The notes under the pieces were generated by a model. It saw only the letters and a program-made list of their open reading frames with translations, was not told where the DNA came from and made no database searches. DNA of 64,000 nt. Source: Pseudomonas profundi (GTDB lineage: Bacteria; Pseudomonadota; Gammaproteobacteria; Pseudomonadales; Pseudomonadaceae). Made by a program: the position numbers and the translations under genes. Positions within the stretch are counted from its first letter, which is position 1, and each line of letters opens with the position of its first letter. Where the stretch lies: assembly GCF_008638305.1 (NCBI RefSeq), contig NZ_VTPZ01000003.1, forward strand, positions 186,001 to 250,000, read 5' to 3'. Shown here piece after piece: positions 18,530-26,209 of this stretch.

Positions 18530-20725
18530 CTACTGACACACCGCCCCACTCACAGTCGGAACCTGCGCCGGGCCGCTGCCCTTGTTGGCCTGGAAACCGA
18601 ATTCCATGGTCTGGCCTGGCTGCACGACAGCGTTCCAGCCGACATCGGTCGCGCGGTAGGGATCATTACCTGATAGTTTGGCATTCCAGATATTGGTGAT
18701 CTCGGTACCATCATCGTAACGCCACTCCAGGCTCCAGTCCTGGACCGGTTCGCTGCCGTTATTGATGATGCGTACCGCCGCGGTAAAGCCGACGTTCCAT
18801 TCATTCGACACCACGTATTCGCACCGCACCGGACCACCGGCGGTGGGCGGCGGCGGGTCAGTGGGCGTTTCATTATCAGGTGGCGTGTCGGTATCCGGTG
18901 GCGGGCTTACCGGGCCACCTTCGGCTGCGCCTGCGTAATCGTTGTAGAAGGCCAACACCCAGGCCAGCGCGCCGTTCCAGTTGATGGTGATTTCGTTAGT
19001 GGACCAGGCGTCGATCTTGTCGACGTAGCAGGTTGCCGGTCGCGCGCCACAGCCGCCCAGCGCGGCCTGGGAGACGCCGTCTTCCAGCCCGGTATTGGGC
19101 CCGCCCGCCAGCGCACCCGGCGGCAGCCATGGGTAATTACCGTTCAGCGCACCGGCCCAGAAACGGTGGTGTGGCTGCTTCAATGCGTTCTCGCCATGGC
19201 TAGATACAAAGGAGAAGGACAGGGTGTTGCGGCCAAACAGATAGTCGAACGCCTTGCCGAAAGCGTCGCCATAGCGGCGATCCTCGGTGAAGTCGTACGC
19301 CAGACCGACCAGGAACAGCTTGTTGGCCATGACGTTGTTGGAGCCCCAGTAATATTCATGCTGGCTGGTCGGCACCAGATAGCCCACGCTGTTGATGGTA
19401 TTGACGTGGTTATCGGCGATTTCAGCGACCTTGCGCTGGGCGCTGGCGCGCAGGCTGGTGGTATGCGGCGTCGGTACCACGGCGAGAGATATCAGGCCCG
19501 GCAACTCGGTATTCGGCCAGCCGAAGTCGATACGATTGACCTGATAGTTGTTGATGGTCTGCAGGTACCGATCATCTCCGGTGGTGATATACAGCTCGGC
19601 GGCGGCCCAATAGAACTCGTCCGCAGCGTTGCCGTCTCCATAGGCACCGCCGCCATCGTCGTAGCCTCCGTGATACAGATCATTGGGGTTACGCTGCGCG
19701 GCTTCCCAGGCTGTCTGCGCTGCAGTCAGGCAGCGGTTGGCATAGGCACTGTCGATATCCTTCCAGAGCCGCGCGCACTGTGCGCCCGTCGCGGCCAGAT
19801 TGAGCGTTGCGGTGGTGCTCGGCGGCACCAGTGCGCGCTCGTTACCGTCTTCATGCGGCGCCAGCGGCAGCCCGGTCCAGCCAATATCATGCACCTTGTG
19901 ATGCGCCATCCCAGCCTTCGGCTGCTCCTCCGGCACCTGCATCGACAGCATGAAATCCATCTGCCAGCGCACTTCATCGAGGATATCCGGCACGCCGTTG
20001 CCGCTTTCCGGAATGTTCAGCGTGCCGTCAGCGAACGCAGCGGCATTGCTGCCCAGGTGCAGCGCGCGCTCGTACATATTGAGCAGCTTCCACACGGAAA
20101 TCCCGCCGTTGACTACGTACTTGCCGTGGTCGCCCGCGTCATACCAGCCCTTGGTTACGTTGAGCGAGTAGTTGCAGGTCCCCGGCCAGCATTGAACGTT
20201 TTCATCGCCCTGATTTACGCCCTGATTCAGATGCCCGGCCGGACGGGCCCAGCGACTGTCCGCGGCGAAGCTGGAGTTGCCGCCACCGGTAAAGCGGGTC
20301 TCGATCGGAATGCCGCTACGGTTGTGATAGAAGTATTTCAGCGAGTCGTAGAGCACACCGCTGAAGAGGTTCTCGTCGACCGCGAAGGGATGGCTCTGGT
20401 CGCTGCCCACGTGCAGTGTGAGGTTATCGGCGGATTCGTCAAAGTCGCTGAGGTCGATGTGGTGGAGATTTTCGCCACTGGCTCCATCATGCCCAAAGGG
20501 AATGGTCTGACCGCTAGCCAGGGCGGTGTTGCCGCGACGAAGCTCCCAATCCAAGGGCGCATTACTGCCCGTGGCGTAAACGGCGATCTTCGGTCCAACC
20601 GGAATATAACCAAGCTGGTTGACCCGCGGATTGCCGGTCTCCGCGAGGGCTGTACCGGCAGTTGCACAGAGTAGCGCCGCGGCAATGAGGGTTCGTCGAA
20701 AAGGCGTGGTTCGGGTAGCTGACAT
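18530..20725 (-). CDS. Secreted GH9 endoglucanase with C-terminal CBM2
   Basis: 731 residues. The signal peptide ([19 protein letters not shown], about residues 11-30) is followed by a CelD-type Ig-like domain ([14 protein letters not shown]), a GH9 catalytic domain, a Pro/Thr/Asp linker (about 603-632) and a family 2 cellulose-binding module (about 633-731, with the flanking cysteine pair and Trp residues). The GH9 motif YDAGDHGKY places the base and activating aspartates at 196 and 199, and the acid Glu of TNEITINWN is residue 578. All catalytic residues are intact. It should cut beta-1,4-glucan outside the cell. No other cellulase or cellobiose uptake gene is nearby. Start chosen by the AGGAGACC site and the signal peptide. 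Confidence 0.93.
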   Translation of the reverse strand: MSATRTTPFRRTLIAAALLCATAGTALAETGNPRVNQLGYIPVGPKIAVYATGSNAPLDWELRRGNTALASGQTIPFGHDGASGENLHHIDLSDFDESADNLTLHVGSDQSHPFAVDENLFSGVLYDSLKYFYHNRSGIPIETRFTGGGNSSFAADSRWARPAGHLNQGVNQGDENVQCWPGTCNYSLNVTKGWYDAGDHGKYVVNGGISVWKLLNMYERALHLGSNAAAFADGTLNIPESGNGVPDILDEVRWQMDFMLSMQVPEEQPKAGMAHHKVHDIGWTGLPLAPHEDGNERALVPPSTTATLNLAATGAQCARLWKDIDSAYANRCLTAAQTAWEAAQRNPNDLYHGGYDDGGGAYGDGNAADEFYWAAAELYITTGDDRYLQTINNYQVNRIDFGWPNTELPGLISLAVVPTPHTTSLRASAQRKVAEIADNHVNTINSVGYLVPTSQHEYYWGSNNVMANKLFLVGLAYDFTEDRRYGDAFGKAFDYLFGRNTLSFSFVSSHGENALKQPHHRFWAGALNGNYPWLPPGALAGGPNTGLEDGVSQAALGGCGARPATCYVDKIDAWSTNEITINWNGALAWVLAFYNDYAGAAEGGPVSPPPDTDTPPDNETPTDPPPPTAGGPVRCEYVVSNEWNVGFTAAVRIINNGSEPVQDWSLEWRYDDGTEITNIWNAKLSGNDPYRATDVGWNAVVQPGQTMEFGFQANKGSGPAQVPTVSGAVCQ

Positions 20726-21072
20726 GGAGAGGTCTCCTGTTGGTTCATCCCGTCGCAGACGGGCTGGGCGCAACCTGGTAATGCAGGAGATTTCGGAAGT
20801 AAAAGCTTCCTCATCCAACCAAGGGATGGCGAGAGTGAGGCAGTATAAGCGGGCTGTTTCGTTGCACCATCGACACCTGCGAGGCAAGTGTCGATTTGTG
20901 ATGAGGCCCTCAAGCGCAACCTTTACGGACCCGGATCAGGGAACCAGATCCTGAATCTTGGCTCTAGATCGGGTTCGCTGGCACAACCGATCCCCTTCGG
21001 CTGGCGCGCCCCACGGGCACGCTGAATCGAACCCGACAACGACGTTCTGCGCCTACGGAATGAACAGACCCA
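20726..21072. other. Intergenic region between GH9 gene and mrp
   Basis: 347 bases with no supported gene. The side near 20726 must hold the cellulase promoter; the side near 21072 is the 3' end of the long minus-strand operon. It contains a long inverted repeat, listed separately. Confidence 0.6.
20969..21036. repeat. Long-range inverted repeat
   Basis: TCGGGTTCG (20969-20977) is complementary to CGAACCCGA (21028-21036), enclosing about 50 bases that contain a smaller CCGA/TCGG pairing. It is 36 bases past the mrp stop. It could be the 3' structure of the long operon or a structured leader of the cellulase transcript. It does not fold as a tRNA. Confidence 0.5.
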
Positions 21073-22173
21073 TCAATCGATCAAGATAGTGGGGGACAGG
21101 GATGCCGTCCTGGTAGCCTGGTTTGCTAATTTCGCCCCTATGCGGCGTGCGATATTCACATACATCTGAGCGAGGGTACCCTGCGGATCACTGGCCAGTA
21201 CTGGTCGCCCTTCATCGGCACCCAGGCGAATGTGGATATCCAGAGGCAGCTCACCCAGCAGTTCACTGCCATATTGCTCCGCCATCCGCTGCGCCCCTCC
21301 CGCGCCGAAGATATGCTCTTCATGGCCACATTGGCTGCAAATGTGGGTACTCATGTTCTCGATGATGCCCAGCACCGGAATGTTCACTTTCTCGAACATT
21401 TTTAGGCCCTTGCGGGCGTCGAGCAGGGCGATATCCTGAGGTGTGGTGACGATTACCGCACCGGAGACCGGCATGCGCTGGGCCATGGTCAGGTGGATGT
21501 CACCGGTGCCGGGGGGCATGTCGATGATCAGATAATCCAGCTCCTGCCAGTCGGTCTCGTTGAGTAAACGCGACAGCGCCTGCGTGATCATCGGACCGCG
21601 CCAGATCACCGGCGATTCTTCTTCGATGAGAAAACCAATGGACATGGTCTGGATGTCATGACCAACCATCGGCTGCATGCGACCTTCAGCCACTTCCGGC
21701 AACCCGGCCAGTCCGAGCATGCGCGGCTGGCTGGGGCCGTAAAGATCGGCATCCAGCATGCCTACCCGAGCGCCATCAGCGGCCAGCGCCAGGGCCAGGT
21801 TGGTCGCGGTGGTGGACTTGCCAACCCCGCCCTTGCCAGAGGCTACGGCGATGAGATGCTTGACCCCCGGCACAGATTGACTGGTTTGTGGCGGGCGCTC
21901 GATGCGCCAGCTGACATTAACCTCCACGGCCAGAGCCTGGGTATGTTTGAGCAGATGGGCTTCCAGCGTTTGCGCCAGCTGGTCGCGGTAACCCTGCGCC
22001 GGAAAGCCCAGCTCGATATCGAGATAGATTCGATAGGTAAAGGCCTCCAGCTTGCGGATGGCACCGGCACTGATCAGATCGGTACCAAGGACCGGATCGA
22101 CCCAAGCGGCCAGCGCAAGTTCGGCCTGGACGGCCAGTTCGTTTACGACTGTCTTGAGTGCGGGTTTGGACAT
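21073..22173 (-). CDS. apbC: Mrp/ApbC/NBP35-type Fe-S cluster carrier ATPase
   Basis: 366 residues. An N-terminal MIP18/DUF59 domain (about 1-95) is followed by a ParA-like ATPase with deviant Walker A GKGGVGKSTT, the DADLYGPSQPRMLG block and the cluster-binding CSQC pair in THICSQCGHEEHIFG. These proteins hold and transfer 4Fe-4S clusters. The start at 22173 has AGGAG upstream. It is the last gene of the thirteen-gene cluster with two ferredoxins and DUF971. In plant HCF101 the MIP18, Mrp and DUF971 domains are fused in one Fe-S assembly protein, so finding both genes here suggests a dedicated maturation function. Confidence 0.92.
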   Translation of the reverse strand: MSKPALKTVVNELAVQAELALAAWVDPVLGTDLISAGAIRKLEAFTYRIYLDIELGFPAQGYRDQLAQTLEAHLLKHTQALAVEVNVSWRIERPPQTSQSVPGVKHLIAVASGKGGVGKSTTATNLALALAADGARVGMLDADLYGPSQPRMLGLAGLPEVAEGRMQPMVGHDIQTMSIGFLIEEESPVIWRGPMITQALSRLLNETDWQELDYLIIDMPPGTGDIHLTMAQRMPVSGAVIVTTPQDIALLDARKGLKMFEKVNIPVLGIIENMSTHICSQCGHEEHIFGAGGAQRMAEQYGSELLGELPLDIHIRLGADEGRPVLASDPQGTLAQMYVNIARRIGAKLANQATRTASLSPTILID

Positions 22174-22243
22174 GGTGTACTCCTGGCCCGGCCAGAGCGG
22201 CCGGGCGGCTGATAGTTTTCCAACCTGATGTACTCTGCCCTGT

Positions 22244-23020
22244 TCACTTTTCAACAAAGGCCCGTTCGATCACGTAGTCACCGGGCTCACCCTGCTGGGC
22301 CGAGGCGCGAAAGCCCATACCGTCGAGCATGGCGGTCAGCTCCTCAAGCATCGCCGGGCTGCCGCACATCATCATCCGGTCGGTTTCGCTATTGATTGGC
22401 GGCAAGCCGATGTCGCTGGCCAGCTTACCGCTCTCCAGCAGCGTGGTGATGCGGCCCTGATTGCGGAACGGCTCGCGCGTTACGGTGGGGTAATAGATGA
22501 GCTTCTCTCGTACGTCTTCGCCAAGGAATTCATGTTCCGGAAGCTCGTAGGTAAGGTAGTCGTGGTAGGCCAGTTCACTGACCTGGCGCACGCAGTGAAC
22601 CAATATCACTTTCTCGAAGCGCTCGTAGGTCTCCGGGTCGCGGATGATACTCATAAAGGGCGCCAGTCCCGTGCCAGTGCCGAACAGGAAAAGATTCTTG
22701 CCGGGGCGCAGGTCATGGATCACCAGGGTGCCGACCGGCTTGCGGCTGATGAACAGCGAGTCGCCCTCCTGCAGGTGCTGCAACTGGGATGTCAGCGGGC
22801 CATCCGGCACCTTGATGCTGAGAAACTCCAGATACTCATCATGATTTGCGCTCACGATGCTGTACGCGCGCATCAGCGGCTTGCCCTCCACCGGCAGACC
22901 TATCATCACGAAATGTCCGTTTTCGAAGCGCAGGCTCTGGTCCCGCGTGGTTTTGAAGCTGAACAGCGTGTCATTCCAGTGGTGAACACTCAGAACACTT
23001 TCCGTACCTATTGCAGCCAT
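22244..23020 (-). CDS. fpr: Ferredoxin-NADP+ reductase
   Basis: 258 residues, the bacterial subclass I length. The FAD motif RAYSIVSA, the NADP-binding GTGTGLAPF and VMMCGS-type pyridine motif (MMMCGSPAML) and the C-terminal YVIERAFVEK are all present. It transfers electrons between NADPH and ferredoxin or flavodoxin. GGAGG precedes the ATG. Located 28 bases after the YeiH gene and 70 bases before apbC, in the same cluster as fdxA and the AprB-like ferredoxin, its probable partners. Confidence 0.92.
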   Translation of the reverse strand: MAAIGTESVLSVHHWNDTLFSFKTTRDQSLRFENGHFVMIGLPVEGKPLMRAYSIVSANHDEYLEFLSIKVPDGPLTSQLQHLQEGDSLFISRKPVGTLVIHDLRPGKNLFLFGTGTGLAPFMSIIRDPETYERFEKVILVHCVRQVSELAYHDYLTYELPEHEFLGEDVREKLIYYPTVTREPFRNQGRITTLLESGKLASDIGLPPINSETDRMMMCGSPAMLEELTAMLDGMGFRASAQQGEPGDYVIERAFVEK

Positions 23021-23048
23021 AGCGGCATCCTCCAGCGATTGAAATACA

Positions 23049-24056
23049 TCAGTGCGAAAACAGCGCCAGCGAGCCGGTGGCGAATGCCAGCAGCAGCAGG
23101 CTTGTAACCAGTAACAGGAACATCGGCTTCCAGCCCTGGGCGAGCAGCGCGCCGAGGCTGGTGCGCATACCCAGCGCGGCCATGGTCGCCAGCAGGCAGG
23201 CGGTGGAAGCCGATACCAGAACGTCCTTCAGCATGGCGGGCAGCCAGCCGAGGCTGTTGAGGCAGAACAGTGCAAGAAAGCCAAGCAGGAACCAGGGAAA
23301 CTCCGCCTTGCCGCCCTCTCCACGTTGCAGCACACAACCCAGCAGGATTACCAGCGGCGCCAGCAGCGCCACACGCAACAACTTGGTCAGCGTGGCAATA
23401 TCGCCAGCGGTGTCCGAGACCAGATAGCCCGCCCCGGCGGCCTGGGCGACATCATGGATGGCCGCGCCCAGCAACAGACCGGCCTGACTATCCGAGTAGC
23501 CCAGCGCAGACAGCAGCGGTGGGTATATCAGCATCGAAAGCGTTCCCAGCGCAGTGACCCCGACCACCACCGCCAGCAGGCGGCGCTCCTCAAGTCGACC
23601 TGCTGGAATCACTGCGGCCACGGCGATGGCTGCCGATACCCCGCAGATCGCAACCGCCACGCCGGCCACCAGACTTTGCATGCTCGGCAGACCCAGCCAG
23701 CGTCCCAGGCCCAGCGCGGCGCCAATGGTCAGCGGGACGCAGCCGAGTACGACCAGCAGTGGCAGGCTGCCAACGGCGACCAGCTGCTCGACACCAATAC
23801 GCGCGCCCAGCAGCGCTACGCCGATCCGCAGCACCTGGCGACTGCAGAAGGTGACTCCTGGATGCACGCGCTCATCGCTTGCCTGGCTGGCAAAGCCGAA
23901 CCCCAACAGCAGAACCAGCAGCAGGGCCGGTGTTCCGTAATGTTCAGCCAGAAAGCTTCCCGCCAGCGCCAGCACTACGCAGAGCGCGACGCCCGGATAC
24001 AGCCTGCGCGCGGCCATCCACAGCATCAGCTCGCCGGGCTGGGCGCGCTCGGTCAT
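23049..24056 (-). CDS. YeiH-family (UPF0324) putative sulfate/sulfite exporter
   Basis: 335 residues, about ten membrane segments. The family signature appears as VTFCSRQVLRIGVALLGARI, CGVSAAIAVAAVIP and GAAIHDVAQAAGAGY. YeiH proteins are predicted anion exporters; a link to sulfate, sulfite or related anions comes from their neighbourhoods and not from direct assays that I can cite. It overlaps the DUF971 gene by ATGA and is followed by fpr. In this context it could expel an inorganic anion released by the AprBA-like enzyme. Confidence 0.85.
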   Translation of the reverse strand: MTERAQPGELMLWMAARRLYPGVALCVVLALAGSFLAEHYGTPALLLVLLLGFGFASQASDERVHPGVTFCSRQVLRIGVALLGARIGVEQLVAVGSLPLLVVLGCVPLTIGAALGLGRWLGLPSMQSLVAGVAVAICGVSAAIAVAAVIPAGRLEERRLLAVVVGVTALGTLSMLIYPPLLSALGYSDSQAGLLLGAAIHDVAQAAGAGYLVSDTAGDIATLTKLLRVALLAPLVILLGCVLQRGEGGKAEFPWFLLGFLALFCLNSLGWLPAMLKDVLVSASTACLLATMAALGMRTSLGALLAQGWKPMFLLLVTSLLLLAFATGSLALFSH

Positions 24057-24388
24057 GCCACTTGCTCGCTTGGCTGGCCGTCAGTCAGGCCCGCCAGTTC
24101 ACGCAGGTAGCCCCAGGGATACAGCCCGCGGTAATGCCCGTCGGAGAAGTAAAACTGCAGCCCGCTGACACCCGACACCTCGAGCTTGTCGATACCGACG
24201 TCGGCATCGATCAGTGTCAGCGAACCGACCTGTTGTGCGCGGGCGCAACCCGAACAGGCGCAGGACTTGCGCAGCGCCAGGCAGCTGTAGCTGCTGCGCT
24301 CGCCGTCCTGCCACAGCACTTCGAGCACTTTCTGCGCCTTTCTCAGACGCACTTCCTTTGGTGCCTCAACAATCATTTGCATCGACAT
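24053..24388 (-). CDS. DUF971 protein
   Basis: 111 residues. VRLRKAQKVLEVLWQDG, CACSGCARAQ (three Cys in CxCxxC form) and YFSDGHYRGLYPWGYLREL match DUF971, the domain that forms the N-terminus of gamma-butyrobetaine hydroxylase and the C-terminus of plant HCF101. In HCF101 it is part of a 4Fe-4S assembly factor. The ATG at 24388 has GAGGAG seven bases upstream. Overlaps the YeiH gene and sits 11 bases behind the 55-residue ORF. Confidence 0.9.
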   Translation of the reverse strand: MSMQMIVEAPKEVRLRKAQKVLEVLWQDGERSSYSCLALRKSCACSGCARAQQVGSLTLIDADVGIDKLEVSGVSGLQFYFSDGHYRGLYPWGYLRELAGLTDGQPSEQVA

Positions 24389-24399
24389 AGCGTTACTCC

Positions 24400-24567
24400 T
24401 CAGGTGGTCGGCCCGGTACGATCGGGCACTACCAATGCGGGCCCTTCGGCCAGCTTGGCCAGCCGTTCTTCCAGCAGGACCGGGCGAGCGCTGTCACTGG
24501 CGGCGCCCGCGATCAGCAGGGCCACCAGCGTCTGTTTCAGCGCACTCGTCATGACAAGTTCGGGCAT
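24400..24567 (-). CDS. Small protein of unknown function (55 residues)
   Basis: An ORF shorter than the usual cut-off fills the gap between fdxA and the DUF971 gene with only 3 and 11 bases to spare. It starts MPELVMTSALKQTLVALLIA with GGAG upstream. A hydrophobic stretch (QTLVALLIAGAA) is followed by an amphipathic RPVLLEERLAKLAEG. No family is recognised. Its tight fit inside a same-strand operon is the main evidence that it is real. Confidence 0.6.
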   Translation of the reverse strand: MPELVMTSALKQTLVALLIAGAASDSARPVLLEERLAKLAEGPALVVPDRTGPTT

Positions 24568-24570
24568 GAC

Positions 24571-24894
24571 TCAGCGCTCCAGAAACTGCAATTTTTCGCC
24601 CTGGTCGACCCAGTCATCAGCCCCGAGCATGGGCTCGTTTGTCTGGCTGATGACCGGCCAGAGCAACGCCAGCTCGGCGTTCAACCCGGTAAAGTGCGCC
24701 TGATCCGGCGGCACATCCTTGTCGGCGAAGATGGCATCAGCCGGGCATTCCGGCACGCACAGGCTGCAGTCGATGCAGGTTTCCGGGTTGATGACCAGAA
24801 AGTTGGGCCCTTCGTGGAAGCAATCCACCGGGCAGACTTCGACGCAGTCGGTGTATTTGCAGCGGATACAGTTTTCAGTAACGACGAATGTCAT
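24571..24894 (-). CDS. fdxA: Seven-iron ferredoxin (3Fe-4S/4Fe-4S)
   Basis: 107 residues, the length of Azotobacter ferredoxin I. It starts [20 protein letters not shown], with the first cysteine set modified for a 3Fe-4S cluster and the second set [12 protein letters not shown] for 4Fe-4S. The C-terminal helix region ending [17 protein letters not shown] is also typical. ATG at 24894 has GGAG eight bases upstream; the longer ORF adds 18 unlikely residues. It is a low-potential electron carrier and the likely partner of Fpr and the AprBA-like enzyme in this cluster. Confidence 0.93.
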   Translation of the reverse strand: MTFVVTENCIRCKYTDCVEVCPVDCFHEGPNFLVINPETCIDCSLCVPECPADAIFADKDVPPDQAHFTGLNAELALLWPVISQTNEPMLGADDWVDQGEKLQFLER

Positions 24895-24966
24895 GGCGCA
24901 ATCTCCAATATTCCAGGTGCCAGCCTGCAACCCCAGCCGACCCGGCACGTGGCCGGGACCGGCTGC

Positions 24967-25929
24967 TCAGGCAGCAGCGGCGTCCAGTTTCGACATGGCC
25001 CAACGCGCGAGCTTGCGCACGTCCGGATCAGGATCATCCATGGCTGCGGTGACGAAAGGACGGCCGTCATCGTGGCCGATGCTGCCCAGCGCGCCGATCG
25101 CGGCCTTGCGCAGGTTGCTCATCGGGTCGCGGGAACATTCACCCAGCACTGGAATAGCGCCGATGGCGCCGAGCTTGCCGAGCGCATCGACCGCCTTCTC
25201 GCGCACCTGCCAGAAGCTGTCGCGGGTGGATTTAAGCAGTTCGGATAGCGCGTCCTGGTAGTCCAACTTGCCGATGCTAACGGCCGCCTCGATACGTACC
25301 TGCCAGTGCTCATCGCCCAGCAGGCGCACAAGGATTGGCCCTACCTGGGCGGGCTCGGCATAGACCAGCGCACCGGTGGCGGCACGCCGCACCTCGGAAT
25401 CCTCGTCCTGCTGAGTGCGTTCCATCAGCGCTGGAAGGTTCTCCGGTTGCTTCAGCCAGCCAATGACGCCGACAGCTTCGCGGCGTACCAGCGGGTCCGG
25501 GTCGGTCAGTCGCTTCAGTGCGGGCGCCTGGGCGGCGGTATTACGCAAGGGTTTGAGCGCACGGAGAATGCCCGCCACCACGAAGTTGTCATGGCTGTTT
25601 TCCAGCGCTTCGAGCAGCGGGTAGGCCGCCGCCGGGTCCTTGAGGTCGGCCAGGGCGTGGGCGGCGGAATTGCGCACCACCTCGTCGCTGTCGCCCAGGG
25701 CGGCAATCAGCGCATCGGCGATATCCACGGCATCGAATTCATCGACCACCTTGGCCGCCTCCTGACGCACGGAGGGATCCGGGTCGTTCAGTGCCTGGAT
25801 CAGCAGCTCGGCGGCTTCCGGCTCGCCGCTGTCGACCAGATCGAGCACCGCCACGCGGCGGATGCCCGGATCGCTGGAGGCGAGTTTTTCGGCAATGTCC
25901 TGCAGGTCTGGATCGTCATAGGTTTTCAT
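24967..25929 (-). CDS. HEAT-repeat protein
   Basis: 320 residues made of about ten alpha-helical HEAT repeats of roughly 31 residues, for example DPDPSVRQEAAKVVDEF, DSDEVVRNSAAHALADL and DPDPLVRREAVGVIGWL. It resembles the CpcE/NblB-type scaffold group, which has no known cofactor role outside cyanobacteria. No signal peptide or membrane segment. Placed between the AprB-like ferredoxin and fdxA with a 10-base gap to the former, it may be a scaffold or chaperone for assembly of the flavo-iron-sulfur enzyme. Confidence 0.88.
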   Translation of the reverse strand: MKTYDDPDLQDIAEKLASSDPGIRRVAVLDLVDSGEPEAAELLIQALNDPDPSVRQEAAKVVDEFDAVDIADALIAALGDSDEVVRNSAAHALADLKDPAAAYPLLEALENSHDNFVVAGILRALKPLRNTAAQAPALKRLTDPDPLVRREAVGVIGWLKQPENLPALMERTQQDEDSEVRRAATGALVYAEPAQVGPILVRLLGDEHWQVRIEAAVSIGKLDYQDALSELLKSTRDSFWQVREKAVDALGKLGAIGAIPVLGECSRDPMSNLRKAAIGALGSIGHDDGRPFVTAAMDDPDPDVRKLARWAMSKLDAAAA

Positions 25930-25939
25930 AGCGTTGGCC

Positions 25940-26173
25940 TCAGCGAAGCAGATAGGGGATGTTGACCTTCACCGCATCGGTGGGGCAGTCGGTTTCACAG
26001 GGCATGCAGTACCAGCATTCGTCGTACTTCATGTGCGCCTTGCCGGTGGCTTCGTTGATCCACAGGACATCGAGCGGACAGACGTCGATGCAGACGCGAC
26101 AGCCCTTGTCGGCGATGCATTTGTCTTCGTCGACGACGACCGGGACGCTGGAGTGGTGGTTGACTATGGGCAT
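25940..26173 (-). CDS. AprB-like dicluster ferredoxin
   Basis: 77 residues. Two Fe-S cysteine sets: CIADKGCRVCIDVCP (extended spacing in the first set) and CWYCMPCETDCP. The second set and the aromatic/charged tail (TDAVKVNIPYLLR) resemble the ferredoxin part of adenylylsulfate reductase beta subunit, but the C-terminal extension of AprB is missing. It directly follows the AprA-like gene by 36 bases, so the two form a likely heterodimer passing electrons to or from the FAD. Confidence 0.85.
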   Translation of the reverse strand: MPIVNHHSSVPVVVDEDKCIADKGCRVCIDVCPLDVLWINEATGKAHMKYDECWYCMPCETDCPTDAVKVNIPYLLR

Positions 26174-26209
26174 GGTTGTTTCCTCGTCAAAGCTAATAGG
26201 TTTTGTCGG

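Noticed and set aside
19166-20674. 502-residue plus-strand ORF
   Set aside because: Antisense to the GH9 cellulase, whose catalytic residues are intact; long opposite-strand ORFs are expected in GC-rich DNA.
20969-21036. Possible tRNA (GGTTCG-like arm)
   Set aside because: No acceptor stem, anticodon stem or CCA end can be drawn; the complementary arms enclose only a loose loop.
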